From Viridothelium virens (lineage: Eukaryota; Ascomycota; Dothideomycetes; Trypetheliales; Trypetheliaceae), in NCBI GenBank assembly GCA_010094025.1, contig ML991785.1, positions 1 through 64,000 on the forward strand: a stretch of DNA of 64,000 nucleotides, written 5' to 3'. Each line of letters starts with the position of its first letter. Within the stretch, counting starts at the first letter, position 1. Shown piece after piece: positions 35,883-48,256 of this stretch. Position numbers and translations under genes: made by a program. The notes beneath the pieces were generated by a model that saw nothing but the letters and a program-made list of their open reading frames with translations, had not been told where the DNA came from and searched no databases.

Positions 35883-37953
35883 ATGCTCTCGCATGCAGCG
35901 GCAAGAGCATTTGTCGGTCGCACGGTTCCAGCATCTCTACGAATAACCCCAACATCAGCACTCCGCACTTATGCAAAAGACGCTCGACCTGCGAATGCCC
36001 GGCGCACCCCCCTTCGAGAGCAACGACAGAATAGGGACGAGCCTGCACGGTTTGGGGGATTCGGGAGTGTGACAACAGCAGGAAAGCAACCGGCGGCAAG
36101 TGGGTTAAAGCATAGTTCAAATGCTACACAGGAGACAGATACAGCAACTACGGCAGACGTAGGAGAAAGGGCAACATCTGCGCGGAACGGTGGGCCGAAA
36201 TCTCGGTCTGCAACCCAAAACGAAACATGGAAGAAGGGTGATCCAATCAAGTTTGCTGGTGCAAGTGCAAGTACTGCTAGTGGAGCCGAAGTTGCATCAA
36301 GAGCGCGCAGGGAAGGAGCTGAACAAGAGATCAAGTCGAGAGAGACAGGCGAATTCAATGAAATGGCTACTCCGGCCCAAAATACAGAGCCATCCGCACA
36401 GCCTGGTCCAGAGAGAGCGAACGCTCGCCCTGCGCAAAAAGGCGACAAGGCGGAATACTCTAGAGAACAGGAGGAATTCTCAAGTCCTCAACAACCCAAA
36501 GCAAACACAGCACCGGCGCAGCAACCAGCGCAACCTTTGCCTGATCTACGGCAAGGCATTCCATCTACTTTCGACGCCGAATTCTTGAAGAGGGCAGAAT
36601 CTGTACAAGAGGATAAGCAAGGTCTTGACATCACCGAAGCCAAAGAAAATGAGGACCCAGCATCGGCAGAGGGAGCTGGGAGAGGTGGCGATAGAGAATA
36701 TCCAAGCTCAGCCTACGAAAGCTCGGTTGACCGCAGAAGAAATAACGTCGCGTACTACGCGTATTTGATTATGGCTACACTCGGGGTCACGGGAGCAGTA
36801 TATTTTGGAAGGAATTGGGCGAACGAGCAAGAAGAAAAGGCGCATCCTGATGCGCCATCAGGGTGGAGCTTTTCACTCATGTGGAAGCGCATCAGGGCCA
36901 GGTGGAGTAGCCAAGTAAGCTACTACACGGAACCTGCATTCGAAAAATTATTGCCCGACATGGACGCGAATATGAGACAACCAATGACGCTCGTATTGAG
37001 CTTGGAAGATCTCCTCATCCACAGCGAGTGGACGCGAGAGCACGGCTGGCGAATGGCCAAGCGACCTGGACTTGACTATTTCCTACGCTACTTGAGTCAA
37101 TATTACGAGCTTGTTATCTTCACCACCGTTCCATCTCAGAGCGGAATTCCTGTCATTCAGAAATTGGACCCCTTCCATGTCGTCATGTGGCCCTTATTTC
37201 GTGAAGCGACCCGCTACGAAAATGGCGAGTATGTTAAGGTAAGTATCTTACCATCCCACCTCCACTATCCTTATCGTCTGCCGTACTTACCGCTCATTCC
37301 TTTCCCAGGATCTTTCCTACCTAAACCGCGATCTCTCCAAAACTATCATTCTCGACACAAATCCCACGCACGTACGAAAGCAGCCCGAAAACGCCATCAT
37401 CCTACCGCCATGGAAAGGCTCCCCTCAGGATCGTGACCTCGTCTCTTTCATACCTTTCCTCGAATACGTCGCGACCATGGCCACCACGTCCGATGTCCGG
37501 GCCGCCCTCAAATCATTCGAGGGACAAGACATCCCTACCGAATTTGCCCGCCGCGAAGCTAACGCGCGGCGCGAGTTCCAGGCTCGCCTCGCTGAAGACC
37601 AGAAGCGGCGTCCGAAGTTCTCAGGTCTCGCGAGCCTGGGAAATGCACTCGGGATCAAGGCGGAACCCGCACCTGGCGGGCTTATGCTAGGGGAAGGGGA
37701 GAGCGTCTCGCAGGGGCTTGAGCAAGGAAAGATGCTGAGCGATCAAATTAGAGAGAGGGGCCAGCGGGAGTATGAGAGGATGGAGCGAGAGATTCGGGAG
37801 AACGGGGAGAAGTGGTTAAAAGAGATGGCAGAGGAGGAAAAGAGAGCGCAGGAAGAGCAGATGAATAGTATGAGGAGCGGGGCAATGAGCTGGTTTGGGA
37901 TGGGGAAGAAGGAAGGTGGTGAGGTTGCAATGGGGGAGAAAGGGACGAAGTAG
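35883..37953 (+). CDS. TIM50: Tim50, mitochondrial inner-membrane translocase subunit
   Basis: Receptor of the TIM23 complex that takes over presequence proteins in the intermembrane space. Exons 35883-37238 and 37309-37953 give 666 residues; the 70-base intron is GT-AG, phase 0. A basic presequence (MLSHAAARAFVGRTVPASLR) is followed by about 265 residues of Ala/Glu/Gln-rich linker. One transmembrane helix lies at about 289-307 (YYAYLIMATLGVTGAVYFG). The FCP1/NIF-type domain starts at about 368: TLVLSLEDLLIHSEWTREHG, RPGLDYFLRYLSQYYELVIF, then DLSYLNRDLSKTIILDTNP. The DxDx(T/V) phosphatase motif is degenerate (SLEDLL), as usual in Tim50. The C-terminal part is long and charged (REIRENGEKWLKEMAEEEKR), probably helical. 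The linker is longer than in yeast. Confidence 0.95.
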
Positions 37954-39800
37954 GGAACTAAGGAGAGGGAAGGGGGCAGGAATCTGTAACGCATATATCG
38001 GGTCTGGCAATACCTTCTCCTACTTTGGCCCAGATTTCGGCTGCGAGCATATCATTGTGATATCAATCATGTAGCGTTGGAAGCGTTGGGGACCTTTTAG
38101 TTAGCGGTCCCCGAATCTCCGCCCTGTATATTCTATCTACTACCATATCTACGACATATCTTAGTGACCCGAATATGCCTTGCTCATATGAACAATAATG
38201 TTTCGTGGCAAACGTGCGAGATCGTGTCGGCGTTCGCCAAGTATGCACAATGGGAAATGTCAGCTATGCACACTGGGCCTCAAGCACCGGGTAAACCTTG
38301 TGCATGGTCCATAACTGAACACTGAAGGACCCCTTTGACTTGCATGAAGTTGAAAATACCAACCACTGTGAAAATCAGCCAGTCTTCTGAGCAACAAGAC
38401 ATCTTATTTCACCGCCTATTATGGAGCATGTTCAGTCCACCGAGTTGTGTGATAGTGAAGAAGCGCTATAGATTGGCGACTTGGGCCGAGCCGGGGGGGA
38501 CGTGCCGTCGATTTAGGATATGGGGTCAGCTTTGCTGACTGCATTAACATCAGCCTATAGACCGGTGACCAGTTTCATCCGCTATGGCTCATTTCACTCA
38601 TTTGGCTCATCGGCTAGGGGTATGATTGAACAAGGGGCTGGACCCGCTGCTCTATGTGCATGTCACATGGACAATCAACAAGTACATGTACGAGAACGGC
38701 ACGTCCACAATTGAAGCCAGGTCGTGCAGTGTCTGCTTACAGAGGAGTCTTCCAATGGTGCAATGTCTGATTCGTCTGCATTGTGCAGGAAGAAATGGGC
38801 GTTTGAGGAAGACGGGAAGGATGTCGACAAGGGCAGGAACTTGGTCTCTCACAGATGTAGAAAGGATTCCCGTGATACCCATTGCCTCGTTTGCACGGGC
38901 GGCGACTCTCAGGCTTGGCGGCTAAGCAGAATTCAGGCCTTGTTCAGGCCTCGTTCAGGCCTCGTTCAGGTCTCGTTCATCAGGGAGGCTGACGCTAGAA
39001 CAAAAGAAGGCTATTTTTAGCCGAGCGATCAGGACCTTGACGCCTTTACGTCGGTCTACGGCGTGGTAGCGCATAGCGGGGCGTGGAGGTGATTAGGTGA
39101 CTACTCGCGTTTCTGCTGTACACAGGAGTACGCTGCGTACGGCTGAAGACCAGACGATTCCCCCATCCCCCACCACCCTTCCTGCAAGCGGACCGTAGCG
39201 TAAATGCGACGCTTGGTGATTTGGTCAAGCCTTGTATCCTCGACCTCTTTCGAGCCCCTTTGAATGCATCAGGTGCGTTGCATCCGCCAGGGTGTTCGGG
39301 CTCTCCCGCTGACGATGGCGGTACAAAGTACTTATCATCTCAACAGATTTTCATCCCACGGACACGGCGAGCCTTTGACACATGTGTGAGAGAACCTGCC
39401 ACTAGGACCAGTCGTCTCAATGCAAGACTGATCCCAATCCAAGACTCTGTGCCCTTCTTACCTGCGCGCTTTCTACAACCTTCGTACTCACCAACACCTG
39501 TCCAAGGTTTACGCCGGAGGTGACTACCGTTTGGGCACAAGCCCCGGCGTCTGGCGTGCGTGCAACCTTGGAGTGAAACATTTGGCTTCGCGAGATGCTA
39601 TTGACAAGATACTATGCTACACGTAATGGGAAGACATGCTGAAGAGATACAAGCACCGATTGCTGCGAAATTCTCCTGAACAAACACCCCAATACCTCGA
39701 TACCTACCCCGTCGACCTGCGTCCATGATCGGTAAGCGATAACGCATATCATCTCTCAGGAGATAGCGCCGGTCAGATTGGTAGGAATCTGGCATCGAGA
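37954..39800. other. Intergenic region with a minisatellite
   Basis: No gene supported. The one clear structure is the 11-base tandem repeat at 38932-38975. Bases nearest 39800 are the promoter and leader of the CaaX-box protein gene. Confidence 0.5.
38932..38975. repeat. 11-base minisatellite, 4 copies
   Basis: Unit TTCAGGCCTCG repeated four times in direct tandem; copy 1 ends TTG instead of TCG and copy 4 has T for C in the middle. Copies 2 and 3 are identical, which suggests recent slippage or expansion. Confidence 0.85.
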
Positions 39801-42497
39801 ATGTCAGATACTGGATATTCGGCGGATAATGACGACTTGTACGGAGATGGGGACTCTGCGCCGGGGGGACGGACGCCCGTTGGCGGCTTGCAACAAAATG
39901 GACATCTCAAAGAGCAGGACAGACCACTATTGCCAGTCACTCGACCGCCTGCAATCGTCGTTCGCCTTATCACTGGCACTTCCTCAAAGATAGCATTGCC
40001 ACTAGGTGAAGCGCTTGTGATGTCCACCTCCGCCAGGGGACGTTACATTACCGCGTTCAACTCTGGCTACCTTCATATCATTGACGTCCGTTCGCTACCG
40101 GACAAGAAGGTCAGAGCATTTGAGGTTTCAAGAAGACCAGTTGCAGCGGATATTCATGATGATGGAACACTCATGGCCGTGCTATCAACCAAGCATGTCG
40201 TCAATGTCTACGATATCAAGATCGGCCCTGCCCCGAGATTGGTAAGGACAATCCAGTTAGAGCTTCCTGCTGAAGCAGTCACATTGGATAGAACGGGGCA
40301 TCTGCTCGCAGTCTGCGGGCCAAATAGCGTCGACGTATACTCGCTTCACCCTGACGCTGGAGACGCGACTCGGCGATGTGCTACTGCTGGCCTTGAATTG
40401 GATCATGTCGAATTCTCGCACAACTCCAAATGGCTACTGGCGACGACCAAGAACATCAGCAGAGGCACTCTTGTCGTCTCCGTCCCACTATTTGCGGAAG
40501 ACCCACGCCATCCCACTGCGGAAGAACTTCGACAGGTCTGGACGGCTGAAATGCTTGAGCCAAAGCTCAGCAGCAAGCTACAATCAGCATGCTTATGGCA
40601 GCATGATGGTATGGTCGAGGTTGTTGGTACCGTTGACGCTTCCACGAATCTTGTAGTTGCAACAGCTCCCGAAGATAATTTAACAACGATCGCTCGTTGC
40701 AAATTGGAAAAGACGTCAAAACTTCGGGAACTGGGCATTCGGGACTTTCCAGTCGTCACAACAACACAGGATGGGCAGCTCATTGCCAGTCTGACCAACA
40801 GAATCTGCGTGCGAGTGCTGCAGATACCTAACAATATTGCTGCATCTGACATCAAAGTGAACATTGAAGAGACCTATGACATTCCGGAAATGGACGAGAA
40901 CACCACTCCAGGCCTCAAATTTGTGCAAGACAAAGCCTCACGACGACTGCTCATTCTCAGTCCTGCAATACCGGACATCTCAAGGTTCTGTAATGTCGAC
41001 GAGAGTTTCTCGGACGATGAAGACACTGCCGAGGGAGGCCGGTTTATCGTACTAGATTTTGACAAATCTAGTCAGCCAGGTCTCGAAGACGAGCATGTGA
41101 CCCTCGTACTTGACACTGGTAATGCAAGGGTATTGCCCGAACAGCAGCTAGACTTGAAGACTGAAGTGGCGTTGGAACGACGAAGAACGCTCACGCAGAA
41201 AAAGCATCAGTCTCTACCCACAATCTCATCCCCTCGCCGATCTCATACTTCTGGCGACGTTCGCCGCCGATCTCATCATCACCATAATCGCAACCATGTA
41301 CCAAGCTCTGCTCCTCCTGTCCCGGCTCTCCCTGATGATGACCTCCCCATCGAGGCTATGGAAGAGCCATACACGCCTTCGCAACCACGATCGCGCGCCT
41401 CCCTCGTCCGAGCCGCCTCTGTCTCACAGTCTTCACCTTACGTGCGTCAACGTCTGCGCGCGCGCCCTACGGCACCTGTTGAGTATAGACGGGCAGATGG
41501 TTCAGACCGACGGCTTGCACGGGACCCACCACATGAGAGTGATGCGGATAATTGGGTACCACCGCCACCCATGTATACTGCTGAGCCAAACGCTCCTTTG
41601 CCACTCCGATATTGGGAGCTAGCTGGCCTCCGAGGCTCCGAAACAAGTTCACCGGCTCCGGGAGCATCAGAGGAAAATTTACGGCCCAGCTCAGCCACGG
41701 GTAGCTATGCCGCTCCTCGGACGCAACCACATGGCTTCTTGGGGATCCCACCTTTAGCAAGCGAAATGGGAACATGGAGCGGTAGGGTGGGAACGCAGCA
41801 GCAGATGAATCTCAATATGATCCGGCGGCGTCCCGTCCCTGGCGGCGTGGGAATTGGCAGAATGGACACGATACGCAGCATCAGCAGTCCCTCCAGCGGC
41901 GGCGCCAGTGCGCCCATTGTAGCGCGATCCAGCACTGCTCCCTCTGTCGTCCCGCTCGCTCTGGCTCCTCCCAACGCCGCTGTTCCCCCGGAACCCTCTA
42001 ATCCCTCCGCTTCTGCCAACCCCGCCAATCCTACCAACCCTTCCAGCCCTCCCGAACGCTCTTCGCCCACCCGAACAAGGGACACGCCCATCTCTCCCCA
42101 GACCCCCGCCACGATCCCTCACACGCCCATACAATCTCGCCAAACCCCACTACCCCAAGCTTCGCAACCCTCTCGCGCCCCTCGCACACCTTCCCACATC
42201 TCCACCGCCCGTCCGACTTTCCAGCCAACGACTCCGTATACCACCGCCTCCTGGGCGACCACTCCGTCGCCGAATCCGTCGCACCCGGCCGTGCGTCCCT
42301 TGACACCCTACGAGGAGACACGGGCACGGATACCGTCTCGTGCTCCGAGCCGAGCGAAGCGGAGCGCAGCGGCGAATGTGGCGGGGGCGAAGCGGAAGGG
42401 ACTGTTGGGATTGAAGGGTAGGAAGGGAAGGGAGGGCGTAGGTAGAGGTGGAGGTGGAAGTGGGGGTGGAGGAGGAGGGAAGTGTGTTGTTATGTGA
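39801..42497 (+). CDS. Beta-propeller-like protein with disordered tail and CaaX box
   Basis: Single exon, 898 residues. Residues about 60-440 look like WD40-type blades: GRYITAFNSGYLHIIDVRSL, DDGTLMAVLSTKHVVNVYDI, GHLLAVCGPNSVDVYSLH and HNSKWLLATTKN. Fungal relatives exist with a similar N-terminal propeller, but I know no function. Residues about 470-850 are Pro/Ser/Thr/Arg-rich and disordered, with many SP and TP pairs that could be phosphorylated. The C-terminus is basic and Gly-rich (KRKGLLGLKGRKGREG, then a GGGG run) and ends CVVM. That fits a CaaX prenylation box with a polybasic second signal, so the protein is probably farnesylated and held at a membrane. The prenylation is inferred; the rest is directly visible. 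Confidence 0.85.
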   Translation: MSDTGYSADNDDLYGDGDSAPGGRTPVGGLQQNGHLKEQDRPLLPVTRPPAIVVRLITGTSSKIALPLGEALVMSTSARGRYITAFNSGYLHIIDVRSLPDKKVRAFEVSRRPVAADIHDDGTLMAVLSTKHVVNVYDIKIGPAPRLVRTIQLELPAEAVTLDRTGHLLAVCGPNSVDVYSLHPDAGDATRRCATAGLELDHVEFSHNSKWLLATTKNISRGTLVVSVPLFAEDPRHPTAEELRQVWTAEMLEPKLSSKLQSACLWQHDGMVEVVGTVDASTNLVVATAPEDNLTTIARCKLEKTSKLRELGIRDFPVVTTTQDGQLIASLTNRICVRVLQIPNNIAASDIKVNIEETYDIPEMDENTTPGLKFVQDKASRRLLILSPAIPDISRFCNVDESFSDDEDTAEGGRFIVLDFDKSSQPGLEDEHVTLVLDTGNARVLPEQQLDLKTEVALERRRTLTQKKHQSLPTISSPRRSHTSGDVRRRSHHHHNRNHVPSSAPPVPALPDDDLPIEAMEEPYTPSQPRSRASLVRAASVSQSSPYVRQRLRARPTAPVEYRRADGSDRRLARDPPHESDADNWVPPPPMYTAEPNAPLPLRYWELAGLRGSETSSPAPGASEENLRPSSATGSYAAPRTQPHGFLGIPPLASEMGTWSGRVGTQQQMNLNMIRRRPVPGGVGIGRMDTIRSISSPSSGGASAPIVARSSTAPSVVPLALAPPNAAVPPEPSNPSASANPANPTNPSSPPERSSPTRTRDTPISPQTPATIPHTPIQSRQTPLPQASQPSRAPRTPSHISTARPTFQPTTPYTTASWATTPSPNPSHPAVRPLTPYEETRARIPSRAPSRAKRSAAANVAGAKRKGLLGLKGRKGREGVGRGGGGSGGGGGGKCVVM

Positions 42498-43160
42498 AGG
42501 GGCCATTTGAGAAGGGGGATGTGATAAGAATAGACAGAGGGCATGAGGGCGTGCTTGTGTTATATCTCGAAAGTTCGTGGTGACTCTGCAAGACCGAGGG
42601 AGCACCATGCGTGAACATATATATAGCATCTGTGTGGACGAAAGTGACGGTGATACCCCCTTATGCGGGAGTCGACATGGCGGCGCGTTGGCGAAGCCGT
42701 CTTTTATTTGTATCTTTCTTCACTTCTATTTTCTTTCTGCACAAAATTCTTTTTTATTTGGCCCTCCGTCTCATCAGAGGATGCACTTCCTCATATCTCG
42801 TATTGTGTATCCTTATCTGTATCTTACAAGCGCATCTCTTATGCAAGAGCGTTGCGGCAGCCAAATAGCGAGGTCTTCTTTTCTACGAAGAGTTTGGGGC
42901 CGGCGCTGGGATTACCAAAGAGACGAATGATTTGGTGTACGAGCGTCAGGCGGCATTTTGTGATTAGCGGAATGCTAAAATATTTCCCTTTTCCACATTA
43001 AAGTGTTCTTGCGTCAGATGGACATCTCAACTGGATATATCGCGAAATCTGAACAGCATTTTCGTACAACTACATTCCGCCGTTCCCAGCTTTGATATGC
43101 ACCCATCACTGTCATAAGCTCAATACCAGAGTTCCACTCATTATACCCCTTTCCAGCAAA
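42498..43160. other. Convergent spacer
   Basis: Contains the 3' ends of the CaaX protein gene and the aldehyde dehydrogenase gene. T-rich sequence around 42700-42790 gives hydrophobic-looking frames that I read as 3' UTR. No gene called. Confidence 0.55.
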
Positions 43161-44826
43161 TCAGTCAACCTTTCCTTCCTTATACGTCACCGTCTTTGTC
43201 CTCACAAACTCTTCTAGGCCCCATTCTGCGTTGAACCTTCCCCACCCGCTCTCCTTCACTCCTCCATGTGGCAATCCAGGCTCATCATGCACACTCATCC
43301 CATTAATGTGCACCGCCCCACTCTCAACCTCCTTAGCCACGGCCATTGCCCTTGCCAGATCTTTCGAGAAGACCGACGCGCTCAGCCCGTACTGCGTATC
43401 GTTCGCGATCTTGATCCCTTCTGCAGCGGAGGCGATGGGAAAGAGACTGACGCTGGGGCCGAAGGACTCAGTGTGGTAGATCTGCATCTCTTTAGTCACT
43501 CCAGAGATGATGATGGGGCGCATGCGGTAGGCGGAGGTTTCGTCGATGTGCTCGGAGGTGTCGGAGGGGTAGAGAAATTGCGCGCCGTGCGACTTGGCGT
43601 CCTCAAGGAGTGAGGCGTTCTTCTTCTTGCCTACGGAAGAGACGAGGGTCGGGGCTGTGGAGGAGGCTGGGTAGAATTTGGCGAGGGCTGATTGTAGGGC
43701 GGAGGTGAAGGGTTGGAGAATGGATTGGTGGACGAGGATGCGTTCGGTTGACATGCAGATTTGGCCAGCCTAGGCGGGGAAGAAACATGTTAGCGGATCA
43801 TGTGGTAGAATGGGTGAAGAAGGGGTGGAGTGCTAGGGATACACGTACGTGCAGATAGGCGCCTGCAGCGCATTCATTCGCTGCCAGCTCAATATCCGCG
43901 TCATCGAGCACAATTGCGCTTGCCTTGCCTCCTAACTCCATAAGCACGGGTTTCAGGGCTTTGCCCGCCTGCTCGCTTATGATCCTGCCAATCGCCGTGC
44001 TTCCGGTGAAGTTTATCTTCTTCACTGCCTTGTGGTTGATGATGGCACTTGTAATTTCTGCAGCGTCTTCCGGGCGGTGGACAATCACATTGAGGACACC
44101 GGCAGGGAGGCCCGCTTTGTGGAAGACGTCGCCAATGATCCAGAAGCATTTAGGGGAGAGTTCAGAGCCCTTGAGGACACAAGTATTACCCGCAGCAATG
44201 GCATACATGCAGGCGCGGATGCCAAGGATGAAGGGGGCATTCCTAAGACAATGCTGTCAGTGTAATGCATTCTAAAGCCACTCCATCGCCCCATCTCATC
44301 TCATTGCCAAGGAATAGGACGACTGGGGTAGGGGTCAAACTACCCACCAGGGAGCGAGTCCAAAATTGACCCCAAGCGGCTCTTTCCATACCACCGCTCC
44401 CGTTCCGTCTGCCTGCGCGGTAGGAATAGCTCCCATAATTGCTGCTATCCTCCCCGCCGTATCGCGTAGCCCCTCCACCGCCGTAGGCACCATGAACCCC
44501 TTGGAAACACCCGCTGGAATGCCTGTCTCTTCGATTTGCGCCCGTGCGGCTTCCTCAAGTCGTTGCTCCAGCAAGTCGGCCGCGCGCAGCAGGATATTGC
44601 GTCGGAAGATAGGTTTCGTCTTGGACCAGGCGGGGAAGGCGGCCTCGGCAGCGTCGACGGCGGAGAGGGCATCCTTGAGGGAGGCGCTGGAGGAGTGGTA
44701 AATAATTTGTGAGGTAGAGGGAGAGTTGACGGGGAAAGTGGTGGAGGTAGTGTGCTCTTTGCCGTTAATCCATATGGGAAGGGCATCTCCTGGCGTACCA
44801 TTCGCTGTGCCGTTAGAAGTTGCCAT
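43161..44826 (-). CDS. NAD(P)-dependent aldehyde dehydrogenase (salicylaldehyde/vanillin-type)
   Basis: Oxidises aldehydes to acids. Exons 44826-44348, 44242-43849 and 43769-43161 (minus) give 493 residues; introns of 105 and 79 bases are GT-AG. Catalytic Cys296 lies in AGQICMSTERI and general base Glu262 in VLMELGGKAS, 34 residues apart as in the family; Asn161 follows LAPW in LAPWNAPFILGIRA. NFTGSTAIG is the cofactor loop, and GLPHGGVKESGWGR near the end is conserved. LAPWNAPF with ESFGPSVSLFP is typical of aromatic-aldehyde members, so aromatic substrates are a fair guess. The first ATG in frame with the family N-terminus is at 44826. No targeting signal is seen, so it is probably cytosolic. 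Confidence 0.93.
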
Positions 44827-46026
44827 GATGTGGATCAAATGTCAATTCACTTTATTTCCCGCGAATATTCTTTCAGCAGAAAATAAAAAAGAAAGGGAGC
44901 AGAATACAGAGTGAGGTGCGAACAAGAGCAGAGCAAGACCAGCTTGAGATAGTTGTAGAACGGAATAACGATAGTGGACGAAGGAGACTTATTAAGCCAG
45001 GAACCAGACCCCCATGATGTAGGTCTGGATGATTTGAGTTGAATGGGATGTGGTACTTTGATAGATCCCGCTGCCATTTGCCGGTCTTTCTGCGTGGATC
45101 TTCCCTAGCAGTGAAGCTCACCCAGCACCCCAAGGTGGCGGCCAGGGAAGCATCCGCATTGACCTTTCCTCGATGGGATTGGGGGAGCCAAGCCACACGC
45201 CGATGGAAAGAGGAAAAACTGCACACAATACTCGGCTGATGGTGAGCACCATTGCTGCTGATTTGAAGCGTTAAAGTACTCTCCCTCATCAACGTTTCAC
45301 TCCAAGCATCGCGACATGAGCTTTTGGTGGTAGCAGGGTCCACTTATGGGGCTAATTTATGCGATACCTCGTACTCCACAAGGCTGCTCCCTGCATTCTG
45401 CGACACTATCAGGGGACGACAGAAAAATTGTCAATACTATCAGACGTGGCCGGATCTTTGACATCCACAGCTTTCAGTGCTTCCTCAGTAGACTCGGTTA
45501 CGGGTTAAACAAAGCGCTCAGTAAGATTTTGAAGAACAATGGGCAAAAGAGGTTCTCAGATATTCTATTTGACGTCATATGTATTGCGAGGGACTCGCAG
45601 ATTTAAGTCAGGCAGTGATCTGAGCCTGGATAAGACTTGTCGAAATTCCTTGTTGCATCACTCGGCGACACAGCAGATAAAACGGATAGTTGTCAGTACA
45701 TGCATATTGAGCGACTTCGTCCAAAAAACAAACGAAAAAAGCGGAGTAATACTTAACAAATTGACGTTGTTGAGAGACAGTGGTTCGGACAGCAAGTATA
45801 AACATATTGAAACTGAATGTATCACAATAGGAAAATTCCTGCGATAGAACGCCAATGCTCGATGCCCAAAGAAATACAACGTTTGCGAAAAGACTGGATG
45901 ATTTCCGAGTAAAACATGCTCAAAAACACCATGATCGCTCCAGACAGTGATGCACAAAAACCCAAGCCAGCCTTAGCTATGTACAGAGCCACCGTCTACT
46001 TTTTTCTCTTTCTCTCCTTTCACATC
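44827..46026. other. Intergenic region
   Basis: Promoter of the aldehyde dehydrogenase gene and 3' flank of the GPI protein gene. An 86-codon plus-strand frame starts at ATG 45346 but has no motif or bias. Nothing else seen. Confidence 0.5.
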
Positions 46027-46981
46027 CTATAACATCATCGCGGCAACCGCACCCAAAATGACCATGCCCGCTCCGGCACCCGTCACTCTCCCCGCTGCAT
46101 TCGTCGGGTTCGACAACGGCGCCGAAGTCGAGCTCCCAAACGGCGAGCTCGCTGTCCCGCCCGTTGCCGATGTCGTCGCGTTCAGAGCGAGACTTGGAGC
46201 ACTGGACGCACTGCCCTGGACTGGCCTGCCGGATGCAGGACCCGATGACGACCCATTCGCTGGTGCTGTCACTTGAGCAAGCGACGCAGAGGTTGAGGTC
46301 CAGCTCGTGCAGGAAGAAGAACTGCCCGAGGGCACACAGGCACTGCCGGCAAGCCTGACCAAGGTGGTACTGGCGATGACGGCTGATGTCGCGGTAGTCT
46401 GTGAAGTGGAAATGGAGGTGGAAGCGGAAGAGAGAGAAGAAGAGGTGGTATTTGTGCTTGGTGTAAGAGTTGTTGTGCCTACGGGTGGTACCGGGCTGCT
46501 GGATTTGCCAAGGCCAAAATTGGGTGAATCTAGACAGGGTCAATTGGATTCATGCACATTCGGCGGGCAAAGCATCTGAGTACTTACATTGATAGTCGCC
46601 ACTGTGATCGCAGACAATCTGGATGCCATGGGTGTATTGATTGGGCGCATCAGGCGCGATAGAGGCTGGAACATTCCATGAGACGAAGCCGTTGTTGTCA
46701 ATGGATTTGGCAATCAGGTCCCCTTCTTGGACACAGTTCTTCGGGCAACCTGAGAGAAGACGAAGCGAAACTTTATCACAGCCGGTAGGCTTCTGGTCCG
46801 AGTTCCATTTGATACTGTATGGGGCGCCAATAGCGACCGTCTCATTTTGAGCGGGAGAGATTGTCGGATTGCCCACTTGAGTGGTAGGAGGATATGGCAG
46901 GCTTTGCTGGGCCGAAGCGACGGAGACGAAAGCGGCAAGTCCAGCAGTAAAGAGAGCAAACGCAGAGAAGTCTTGAGACAT
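46027..46981 (-). CDS. Ser/Thr-rich GPI-anchored wall protein (Kre9/Knh1-type domain)
   Basis: Cell-surface protein of the fungal wall. Exons 46981-46588 and 46529-46027 (minus) give 298 residues; the 58-base intron is GT-AG, phase 1. The signal peptide is MSQDFSAFALFTAGLAAFVS followed by VASA. A Kre9/Knh1-like beta-sandwich occupies about 40-135 (VAIGAPYSIKWNS, RLLSGCPKNCVQEGDLIA, GFVSWNVPA). A Ser/Thr-rich stretch from about 140 to 270 should be heavily O-glycosylated. The C-terminus NAAGRVTGAGAGMVILGAVA fits a GPI-addition signal. The next gene on the same strand is an exo-beta-1,3-glucanase, also a wall gene. Exact function unknown. Confidence 0.88.
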
Positions 46982-48256
46982 GGTGATTAAAATACTATGT
47001 GAACGAGCTTTGAAGACAGAAGCAAGAATGCAACGAGAGAATCTAGGAAAGAAACAGAAAGAAAATGTTATTCAAGTGAACAAACTGCTGGAAATTGTTG
47101 ATGGTATGGTGATGGGAAATTTCCGTGTAGCTGCGTTTCATCTTTATACAGGAATATTAATTCAGGCCCACCTCAGCGTGCTCTTGCTATCTTCTTATTC
47201 TTAGTATCAGAGCGACAATAATTGCAATGCTACCCTACTGACTGCGGCTCAGCCTTGTCAATCATCGTCAATCAGGCAGTAGCCTAACGGAGGCAGAGTC
47301 AGTAGGGAATACTGGATATGCAGCTGGCGAAGCTGCAGAGGTTGTGCAGTGCAGTTGACAGTCAGCCGGAGGAACCATGTGCAAAATCACCGAGCACGGT
47401 TGACCTCGCCAAGCCGCTCTGTTTATGTGGGATGATTAAAGGGGCTTTAGCTTGAAAGGGTATTTGGTGCAGGAGCTCACTGTCCGACAATGCGGGGGAC
47501 AGTGAATGGTCAGCCGGGTAATCATTGGGAGACAATGGCAAAATGCGGCAATCTGTGCTATTCATAGCTTGGTATGGGGCCGGCCAATGACAGGGCTCGA
47601 CCTGGGCTACTTCTCGTATTCATCCTTCATATTCCTGGGGGGCGCATAATTCAGCGCAATGAAATAAGCACTATCTAGACCTTCTAGGCCATCCAACAGT
47701 ACGCCAGTGTAAACTGCATATAAAGAAAACTAGCCTTCGTGCTTAGACTGCGATGGAAGCAGTGCTGAAGCTGAAAACAATCCCTCCAAGCATGCCTAAA
47801 CTGAGAAGTAGTCGAGTTTGGTATATGCAAAGAATTTCAGGAACAATTTCCGTATGTACATTTGCAATCTTGTCCAGTATATACAGTCATCCATTGCTCC
47901 TAGCCTCCCTACCGATCAACCAACTTCTTAGTCATGGAAGGTCGTGACATGACTCCGCTACCTGTCGCAGAAACTTCCAGCACAAAACAAAATCCATCCG
48001 AAATCCAGTAGCATGATACATGTGCCCAGCTTCTATAACTTTTGGCACGGCATACGCGTGCAGCGAGGGTATCAAGAAGAGTAAGAAACGATTGACGATA
48101 CACGTTGGGAAGACAGAATGAAACCATCGTTACTTGTACAAATCATGCTAGCACGTAAGAAATCGGTCATGCGCTTAACTGCACGGGTGGCCCGTCTGAC
48201 CGTTGGGCAAGGTAGCTGGAGAGATAATCAGCAACGGACACGGGATACAAATGTAA
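46982..48256. other. Intergenic region
   Basis: Promoter of the GPI protein gene and 3' flank of the glucanase gene. No gene or RNA recognised. Confidence 0.55.
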
